From: JBKHDT01 sp049974825
GTDB lineage: Bacteria > Pseudomonadota > Gammaproteobacteria > Halothiobacillales > Halothiobacillaceae
Assembly: GCA_049974825.1 (NCBI GenBank)
Contig: JBNGDJ010000060.1
Span: 1 to 14,851 of the forward strand
Length of the DNA stretch: 14,851 nucleotides
Direction: 5' to 3'
Below the pieces are notes generated by a model. It did no database searches and was not told where the DNA came from. It saw only the letters and a list, made by a program, of their open reading frames with translations. A program made the position numbers and the translations under genes. Below are positions 7,114 through 12,478 of this stretch, one piece after another (within the stretch, counting starts at the first letter, position 1; each line of letters starts with the position of its first letter).

Positions 7114-7213
7114 GCTTGCCCCCTGCGACGGGCGTGGCAGACCTGAACCACCCGGGTGCGCGTACCAGGGCGGGCACCCCAATACAGAATAAATAGAGGA
7201 AGACCAGACCATC

Positions 7214-8092
7214 GTGGATCCCAGGGAAATCGTTCATGCCGTCTCCGAAGCCACCGGGCAGGCCATCCAGCCCCGTCGGGTGGCGCCCTCCGGAGGTGGC
7301 TGCATCAACGAGGCCTATATCGTCGAAGCCGAGCAAGGGGCGTTTTTCGTCAAGTTCAACCGGTCTGAGCGGGTGGCCATGTTCGCCGCGGAGCAGGAAT
7401 CGCTTGAGGCAATCGACGCCACCAACACGGTTCGGGTGCCCCGTGTGTACGGGCATGGCCGGATTGGTCCGAATGCCCACATCGTGATGGAGGCTTTGCC
7501 GCTGAACCAGCGGGGCTGCTCGGCCACGTTGGGCGAGCAGCTGGCCGAGATGCACCGCAGGACACAGCCGCGCTTTGGCTTTACCGGGGACGGGTTCATT
7601 GGCAGTACCCCGCAGATCAACACGCCGAGTGACAGCTGGCCGCATTTCTTTCGCAGGCACCGTCTGGGCTACCAGCTGGACCTGGCGCGGCAAAATGGTG
7701 CTTCGGGTGCCCTTCTTGGGCAGGGTGAGGCGTTGCTTGAGCGGGTGGATCGGTTCTTTGCGGGCTACGAGCCGGCACCCTCGCTGCTTCACGGCGATCT
7801 GTGGGGCGGCAACCACGCCTTTCTCGATGACGGCACACCGGTGATCTTTGACCCGGCCTGCTACTGGGGTGATCGCGAGGCGGACCTGGCCATGACGGAG
7901 TTGTTTGGCGGCTTTGACATGGACTTCTACGATGCTTACCGGGCCACCTGGCCGCTGGATTCGGGCTACCGGATCCGGCGCGATCTGTACAACCTTTACC
8001 ACGTGCTCAACCATTTCAACCTGTTCGGGGGCAGCTACGGCAGTCAGGCTGCCCGCATGATCGACCGCCTGCTGGCGGAGGTTGGCTCCTGA
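7214..8092 (+). CDS. Fructosamine kinase family protein (FN3K-like)
   Basis: This 292-residue protein is an aminoglycoside-phosphotransferase-fold kinase. It shows a glycine-rich loop SGGGCIN (26-32), a nucleotide-binding lysine Lys47 in FVKF, the catalytic loop LHGDLWGGN (Asp195, Asn200) and the metal-binding Asp213 in FDPACYWGDREADLAM. The WGGN and DPACYWGDRE signatures are those of fructosamine-3-kinase and bacterial relatives, which phosphorylate sugar adducts on protein amines so they fall off (protein deglycation repair). The start is GTG 7214. A strong GAGGAAG lies 11 bases upstream, a longer spacing than usual, but I see no better start. Its stop overlaps the next ATG (TGATG), so the two are coupled. 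A small-molecule kinase role is a less likely alternative. Confidence 0.88.
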   Translation: MDPREIVHAVSEATGQAIQPRRVAPSGGGCINEAYIVEAEQGAFFVKFNRSERVAMFAAEQESLEAIDATNTVRVPRVYGHGRIGPNAHIVMEALPLNQRGCSATLGEQLAEMHRRTQPRFGFTGDGFIGSTPQINTPSDSWPHFFRRHRLGYQLDLARQNGASGALLGQGEALLERVDRFFAGYEPAPSLLHGDLWGGNHAFLDDGTPVIFDPACYWGDREADLAMTELFGGFDMDFYDAYRATWPLDSGYRIRRDLYNLYHVLNHFNLFGGSYGSQAARMIDRLLAEVGS

Positions 8093-8637
8093 TGACGGCG
8101 GCGGCCCAGGGCATCGATATTCGCGACCTGCCTCTGCCGCCGGAGGCGGAAACGGTTCTGACCTGCGGGGCCCTGCCGGAGGGTGCGCTCGACCGTCTCG
8201 TTCGGCGTCATGGACTGCGGCTTGAGTGGGTGCCCGACCGCGCCGGGATACCGGGCAGCTTCTGGGGAGACCGCGAGGCCGGCATCCGGGGACACACCCT
8301 GTTCGTGCGCGCCGACACGCCGGTGCATTCGGCCCTGCACGAGTTTTGCCACCTGCTGTGCATGGATTCGGCACGCAGGCGCAGGGTGGATACCGATGCC
8401 GGTGGCGATTTTCTGGAGGAAGATGCCGTTTGCTGCCTGCAGGTGCTGCTGGCTGACTACCTGTCCGGCATGGGGCGCGAGCGGATGTTCCGCGACATGG
8501 ATGCCTGGGGGTACAGCTTCCGGCTGGGCAGCGCGCACGCCTGGTTTGAGGAAGACGCGGCCGAGGCCCGGCAATGGCTTCAGCAGCAGGGGTTGGTCGA
8601 TGAGGAAGGCCGGCCGACCTTCCGGGCACGGAGCTGA
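8092..8637 (+). CDS. Uncharacterised HExxH protein, ImmA/IrrE-like zinc-peptidase signature
   Basis: This 181-residue protein belongs to no named family that I can assign with confidence. It contains HEFCH (His83, Glu84, His87), the zinc-binding and catalytic motif of metallopeptidases. It is preceded by a predicted strand (GHTLFVRADTP, 67-77) and followed about 20 residues later by LEEDAVCCLQVLLADYL (108-124). That arrangement (edge strand, HExxH helix, then E-x-x-A with a hydrophobic helix) resembles the ImmA/IrrE fold, where the later glutamate is the third zinc ligand; here Glu109 or Glu110 is the candidate. There is no signal peptide or membrane segment. It begins with an ATG overlapping the upstream kinase stop by one base and ends 2 bases before the permease GTG. 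The kinase coupling suggests a shared pathway, but function is unknown. It has no helix-turn-helix partner, unlike phage ImmA. Confidence 0.8.
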   Translation: MTAAAQGIDIRDLPLPPEAETVLTCGALPEGALDRLVRRHGLRLEWVPDRAGIPGSFWGDREAGIRGHTLFVRADTPVHSALHEFCHLLCMDSARRRRVDTDAGGDFLEEDAVCCLQVLLADYLSGMGRERMFRDMDAWGYSFRLGSAHAWFEEDAAEARQWLQQQGLVDEEGRPTFRARS

Positions 8638-8639
8638 CG

Positions 8640-9902
8640 GTGGAACGCTGGCTTTCCGCCCTGTTCAACCGCAAGCAGGCGGTCATCCTGGTGCTCGGAT
8701 TTGCCTCAGGCCTGCCGCTGCTGCTGACCTCCGGCACTCTGCAGGCCTGGCTGACGCTTGAAGGCATCGACATCAAGGCAATCGGCATGTTCGCCCTGGC
8801 CGGCCTGCCCTACACGCTGAAATTCCTATGGGCTCCGTTGCTCGATCGCTTCGTACCGCCGATTTTCGGGCGTCGCCGTGGCTGGATGCTGGTCACCCAG
8901 CTGGCCCTGATCGTCGCCCTCGCCGGCATGGCCATGACCGACCCGAGCGAACAGCTCTGGCAGATGGCCACCCTGGCGCTGATGGTCGCCTTCCTGTCCG
9001 CCTCGCAGGACATTGCCCTCGACGCCTGGCGGACCGACACGCTGCTGCCCGCCGAAAGAGGTTTTGGTGCGGCCCTGTTCGTGGCCGGCTACCGGGTCGG
9101 GATGCTGGTTGCCGGCGCCGTGGCGCTGATTCTGGGCGACCAGATCGGCTGGTCGCTGACCTATCTGCTGATGGCCGGGCTGATGGGGTTTGGCATCCTG
9201 GCCACCCTGCTGGCGCCCGACCCCGCGAATCCGGCCGATGCCCCGCGCAGCCTGGCGCAGGCGGTGGTCGGCCCGCTACGCGAGTTCTTTTCGCGGCCCG
9301 CGGCCTGGATCCTGCTGGCGCTGATCGTGCTTTACAAGTTCGGGGACGCCTTTGCCGGCACTCTGACCACCACGTTTCTGATTCGGGGGGCGGGCTTCAC
9401 CGCCACGGACGTGGGGATCGTGAACAACGGCATGGGTCTGGCCGTGACCATTTTCGGGGCGCTGGTCGGCGGAGCCATGATGGCAAAGCTCGGCCTGTTC
9501 CGTTCGTTGATGATCTTCGGCCTGCTGCAAGCGGTGACCAACCTGGGCTATTCCTGGCTGGCCCTGCAACCGGGCTATGCCTTGATGGTGCTGACCATCG
9601 GCGTGGAGAATTTCGCCGGGGGCATGGGAACCGCTGCCTTCGTAGCCCTGTTGATGGCCCTCTGCGATGCCCGGTTCTCCGCCACCCAGTTTGCCCTGCT
9701 GTCCGCACTGTCGGCGCTGGGGCGGGTCTATCTCGGACCGGCCGCCGGTTTTGCCGTCGAGTGGGTCGACTGGGCCTGGTTCTTCGTGCTTACCTTCATC
9801 GCGGCCCTGCCGGGGTTGTGGCTGCTCTGGAAGCTGCGAGCCCGAATCGAACGACTGGATGCCAACGACCGGTCACCGGAACAGGTATCATCACAGGAGT
9901 GA
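8640..9902 (+). CDS. ampG: AmpG-like muropeptide permease (MFS)
   Basis: This 420-residue, highly hydrophobic protein should have about 12 membrane segments. AmpG hallmarks include GFASGLPLLLTSGTLQAWL (20-38), LPYTLKFLWAPLLDR (56-70), GRRRGWM (77-83) and SASQDIALDAWRTD (120-133). AmpG imports anhydromuropeptides released during peptidoglycan turnover into the cytoplasm for recycling. In many gammaproteobacteria this also feeds AmpR-type beta-lactamase control, but no ampR, ampC, ampD or nagZ gene is in this window. Some close relatives transport other solutes. The start is GTG 8640, 2 bases after the previous stop, with GGAG about 6 bases upstream. The tight spacing places it in one operon with the kinase and the HExxH protein. 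Confidence 0.88.
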   Translation: MERWLSALFNRKQAVILVLGFASGLPLLLTSGTLQAWLTLEGIDIKAIGMFALAGLPYTLKFLWAPLLDRFVPPIFGRRRGWMLVTQLALIVALAGMAMTDPSEQLWQMATLALMVAFLSASQDIALDAWRTDTLLPAERGFGAALFVAGYRVGMLVAGAVALILGDQIGWSLTYLLMAGLMGFGILATLLAPDPANPADAPRSLAQAVVGPLREFFSRPAAWILLALIVLYKFGDAFAGTLTTTFLIRGAGFTATDVGIVNNGMGLAVTIFGALVGGAMMAKLGLFRSLMIFGLLQAVTNLGYSWLALQPGYALMVLTIGVENFAGGMGTAAFVALLMALCDARFSATQFALLSALSALGRVYLGPAAGFAVEWVDWAWFFVLTFIAALPGLWLLWKLRARIERLDANDRSPEQVSSQE

Positions 9903-9905
9903 ACC

Positions 9906-9957
9906 GCGGCATCGTTGCGATTCGCAAGCCGGGAACCCGCTGGCGCGGCATTGTTGC
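9906..9957. repeat. Short direct repeat between ampG and the CigR-like gene
   Basis: GCGGCATCGTTGC (9906-9918) and GCGGCATTGTTGC (9945-9957) match at 12 of 13 positions, 39 bases apart. The first copy overlaps a small palindrome TTGCG-ATT-CGCAA (9915-9927). It could be a tandem binding site or chance. Confidence 0.35.
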
Positions 9958-9972
9958 AGGGAGTTCAGGTTG

Positions 9973-10479
9973 ATGAAAACCCATGGCAGACGCTCGGAAC
10001 CTGACTGCGGCCCAGTGGGCCTGGCGCGGTCCGCTGTTGTCCCCTCTCGAGTGCAGCCGACCGCCGGCGTCCGGGCCGGGATGCGTGCGGCTCTGCTGCT
10101 TCTGTGCCTTGGCGGCTCGGCCTGGTCATTGACCGCCCAGGCTGAGCCGCCACCGCATGCCGCCGTGCACAAGAAGCCGCCCGATGTACACTTCCATGTA
10201 TCCGAGCGCGAAAAGCTGTTCATTCGCAGTTGGTATCACCGCAATCTGCCGCCGGGTCTGGCCAGGCAGGGCAAGATTCCGCCCGGTCATGCCAAGCGTC
10301 TGGCACGCGGTGATCGCTGGCCGCCTGGGGTGCCCTACGAACCCCTGCCCCGCGAACTGGCCCGTCAGCTGCAGCCGCTTCCCGAGGGTATCGGTTACTA
10401 CCGGGTCGGCGGAGACGTGGTGATCGCCGATGCGGTCAACCGGGTTGTGATCGAGGTTGCCGAAGGCCTGCTTCGATAG
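9973..10479 (+). CDS. Small exported CigR/RcnB-like protein
   Basis: This 168-residue protein (132 if translated from ATG 10081) has a clear signal sequence starting at residue 37: a short charged start, a leucine-rich core and an AQA cleavage site before EPPP. The mature part has repeated proline motifs, NLPPGLARQGKIPPGH and RWPPGVPYEPLP, and ends with IGYYRVGGDVVIADAVNRVVIEV. This is the layout of the RcnB/CigR family of periplasmic proteins, some of which are named anti-virulence regulators or nickel/cobalt-homeostasis factors; the role here is unknown. Start choice is uncertain. ATG 9973 has a good Shine-Dalgarno (GGGAG, 9 bases upstream) but gives a 36-residue extension before the signal peptide. 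ATG 10081 gives a normal signal peptide but only a poor ribosome site. Repeat copy C begins 15 bases after its stop. Confidence 0.78.
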   Translation: MKTHGRRSEPDCGPVGLARSAVVPSRVQPTAGVRAGMRAALLLLCLGGSAWSLTAQAEPPPHAAVHKKPPDVHFHVSEREKLFIRSWYHRNLPPGLARQGKIPPGHAKRLARGDRWPPGVPYEPLPRELARQLQPLPEGIGYYRVGGDVVIADAVNRVVIEVAEGLLR

Positions 10480-10493
10480 CGCTGCCTTGGGAA

Positions 10494-10642
10494 ACTCTGC
10501 CCAAATCCATTCACGGATTTGGATAGACACGTCCTGGCCGATACATGCTCGGCCCGGGCTCCGCAATTCAATGGCTTGCGCCATTGTGCGGCAGGGCATC
10601 CGAGACCGGCACGGGAAGGTCTGCATCCGTGCAGACCTTCCC
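10494..10642. repeat. Dispersed multi-hairpin repeat, copy C (compact), upstream of proQ
   Basis: The element starts with CTCTGC as copy A does. H1 is CCAAATCC/GGATTTGG (10501-10508 with 10515-10522). H2 is missing, a deletion of about 45 bases relative to copy A. The H3 core GGCCGATACATGCTCGG is conserved, but the stem has one G-T pair and one mismatch. H4 is identical to the other copies (CAATGGC/GCCATTG). The H5 right arm is replaced, so that hairpin is lost. H6 is a perfect stem, 10613-10625 with 10630-10642 (13 bp), closed by loop TCCG. It fills the first half of the 295-base gap between the CigR-like gene and proQ. In 10643-10774 I see only a weak imperfect inverted repeat (CCGGA 10655-10659, TCCGG 10683-10687) and no confident promoter. 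Confidence 0.83.
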
Positions 10643-10774
10643 TTTGCACCCCGGCCGGACTTCGGGCTAAGCTTTGCGGTTTTCCGGTCCGTGCCCGGTG
10701 CCGTTTCGCCACTGGCAGGGCGCGGGCAATGACCATCCTCCAGCCAAACAGGCCAATCACGGTCGGAACGATCC

Positions 10775-11557
10775 ATGAGCGACGAAGTACCCACCCCGCA
10801 GTCCCTACCCGACGACAAGCCGGATGCCGGCCCGGTCGATTCCACGGGGCAGTCGCCCGCCGAAGAGGCCAGCACCGATGCGGTTGCATCCGCCGAGTCG
10901 GCAGAAGCTGCCGAGTCCGGTGAGGCGGCGGGCAAGCGGAAAAAATTACCGCACCCGCGCGAGGTGATCGACCGTCTGGCCGAGGCCTGGCCCGAGGCCT
11001 TCAGCCGGGACCCGCGGGCCGTGCGGCCCCTGGCGATCGGGATTCTCAAGCAAATCCTGGCGGACCGCCCGCAGGCGCTGGACGGGCTCAATTCCCAGGC
11101 GATTCGTCGCGGCGTCAAGTTCTACACCAGCAGCATTGCCTATCACCGCGCCATGTTGACCGCGACCCACCGGGTGGCGCTGGACGGCAGCCAGGCGGAC
11201 GAGATCACCGAGGACATGCGTGCGCATGCCCGGGAAGAACTTGAGCGCATCCCCAAGCCGGCCCGCAAGTCCCGGGGCAAGTCCGAACCCGAGGGAGAGT
11301 CGACCGAGTCCCGGCCACGGCGCAATCGTCGTCGGCGCGGCCGGGACGACTCCGGCGCCGAGGGGCCTCGGGGTGACCGTCCGCCACGTCGCGCGCGTTC
11401 CGACCGATCCGCGGGCGGCAAGGGGAATGGCCCCGGGAGCAGTCGCCCGCCGCAGGCCGATGGCTCGGCCAAAGAGATGGCAAAAAGCCCCGCCCAGGAA
11501 CCCCAGACGATGGAAGAAAAGCTGGCCCGCCTGGCCCGGCACTTCTCCGGGGAGTGA
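10775..11557 (+). CDS. proQ: ProQ/FinO-domain RNA-binding protein
   Basis: This 260-residue protein has three parts. Residues 1-52 are an acidic Ala/Glu/Ser-rich tail. Residues about 57-160 are a ProQ/FinO RNA-binding domain, recognisable from PREVIDRLAEAWPEAF, RPLAIGILKQIL and RRGVKFYTSSIAYHRAML. Residues about 161-240 are an Arg/Lys/Gly/Pro-rich disordered region, followed by a short terminal helix (MEEKLARLARHF). Proteins of this family bind structured RNAs, often the terminator hairpin of small RNAs and mRNA 3' ends, and act as RNA chaperones. It is longer than minimal ProQ-domain proteins because both tails are extended. The start ATG 10775 has only a weak GGAA 6 bases upstream. Repeat copy C lies 132 bases upstream. 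The following gene starts 7 bases after the stop, so the two form an operon. Confidence 0.9.
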   Translation: MSDEVPTPQSLPDDKPDAGPVDSTGQSPAEEASTDAVASAESAEAAESGEAAGKRKKLPHPREVIDRLAEAWPEAFSRDPRAVRPLAIGILKQILADRPQALDGLNSQAIRRGVKFYTSSIAYHRAMLTATHRVALDGSQADEITEDMRAHAREELERIPKPARKSRGKSEPEGESTESRPRRNRRRRGRDDSGAEGPRGDRPPRRARSDRSAGGKGNGPGSSRPPQADGSAKEMAKSPAQEPQTMEEKLARLARHFSGE

Positions 11558-11564
11558 TTTGCTG

Positions 11565-12452
11565 ATGACGAGCCGGACCCCGCTTCCCCTTGCGCTGGTC
11601 GGATTCGGCCCGCTTGGTCGCTGCATTGCCGAGCGGGCCGGCCCCTCGGCCGATATCCGCCTGGTTGGTCGGGGCTGGCCGTATCCCGGCGTGGATTTGC
11701 CGGGCACGCGGCTGGATCTGGATGTCCCGGGCCAGATGCTCGATGAGCCCGTTGCCGGACGCTTCCTGATCGTATCCGTGCCGCCCAACCGCAATGGCAA
11801 TGCAGACCTGCGTACCGGAAACCTCGTCTCTGCCCTCGACGCTCGGCTGCGTCGCAGTGGCGAGCGGCCTGCCGGGCTGTTGTACATCAGCACTACCGGC
11901 GTTTACGGCGACTGCGGGGGGGAATGGGTAGACGAGTCCCGGCCCGTCAACCCCGGCACCGCCCGTGCACGGCGCCGGGTCAGCGCCGAACAGCAGTGGC
12001 AGCAGGCCGCCCAGCGCTGGGGCCTGCCCTGTACGATTCTGCGGGTGCCGGGCATTTTCGCCTGCGACAAGCTCGACCCCGCGCGCGTGGCGCAGGCCGC
12101 ACCGGTGATGGACCCGCGCGAAGCGCCCTGGAGCAACCGGGTTCACATCGAGGATCTGGCCGATGCCTGCCTTGCCCTGGCCAGCCCCGGTGCCCCGGCA
12201 GGCATGTTCAATATCTCGGACGGCAGCCCGTCGTCCCTGACCGAGTACAGCTGGGCGCTGGCTGATCACTTCAGCCTGCCACGCCCGCCGGTCGCCGACC
12301 GGGAAACCGTCCTGGCCAATGCCTCGCCCATGCTGCGCGAATTCCTCTCCGAATCGAAGCGAATCGACGCCCGCCGTCTTCGGGAAGCCCTCGGCTGGCA
12401 GCCCCGATACCCTGACCTGTCAGCCGCGCTGGCGGCCTGCGCCCGCCGCTGA
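11565..12452 (+). CDS. NAD(P)-binding Rossmann protein, YeeZ-like atypical SDR/epimerase
   Basis: This 295-residue protein opens with a Rossmann dinucleotide-binding loop, GFGPLG (13-18). It continues with YISTTGVYGDCGG (about 107-119), NRVHIEDLADACLAL (about 188-202) and a C-terminal SKRIDARRLREALGW-PRYP segment. This combination matches the YeeZ-type extended short-chain dehydrogenase/epimerase group, usually annotated as NAD(P)-dependent epimerase but of unknown substrate. The catalytic Tyr-x-x-x-Lys pair expected after the VYGD motif is not visible; the region reads ARRRVSAEQQWQQ. A non-classical activity or a sensor role is therefore possible. ATG 11565 is preceded by GGGGAG, 10 bases upstream, at the end of proQ. 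It converges on the minus-strand helicase gene, leaving only 26 bases between stop codons and no clear terminator. Confidence 0.82.
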   Translation: MTSRTPLPLALVGFGPLGRCIAERAGPSADIRLVGRGWPYPGVDLPGTRLDLDVPGQMLDEPVAGRFLIVSVPPNRNGNADLRTGNLVSALDARLRRSGERPAGLLYISTTGVYGDCGGEWVDESRPVNPGTARARRRVSAEQQWQQAAQRWGLPCTILRVPGIFACDKLDPARVAQAAPVMDPREAPWSNRVHIEDLADACLALASPGAPAGMFNISDGSPSSLTEYSWALADHFSLPRPPVADRETVLANASPMLREFLSESKRIDARRLREALGWQPRYPDLSAALAACARR

Positions 12453-12478
12453 TCCAGACGCTTTTTCCCGGCGCGTTG

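Noticed and set aside
7181..7213. A/T-rich stretch AATACAGAATAAATAG as a sigma-70 promoter for the kinase operon
   Set aside because: CAGAAT is only a 4/6 match to the -10 box and I see no acceptable -35 at the right distance. A promoter here is plausible but not supported.
7100..8788. Minus-strand open frame of 562 codons across the kinase, HExxH and ampG starts
   Set aside because: It spans three well-supported plus-strand genes and reads as Pro/Arg/His-rich nonsense, typical of GC-rich antisense frames.
12453..12478. Bidirectional terminator between the converging genes
   Set aside because: There is a T5 run at 12462-12466, but the only nearby stem (ACGC/GCGT) is 4 bp and would have the Ts in its loop. 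This is not a credible terminator.
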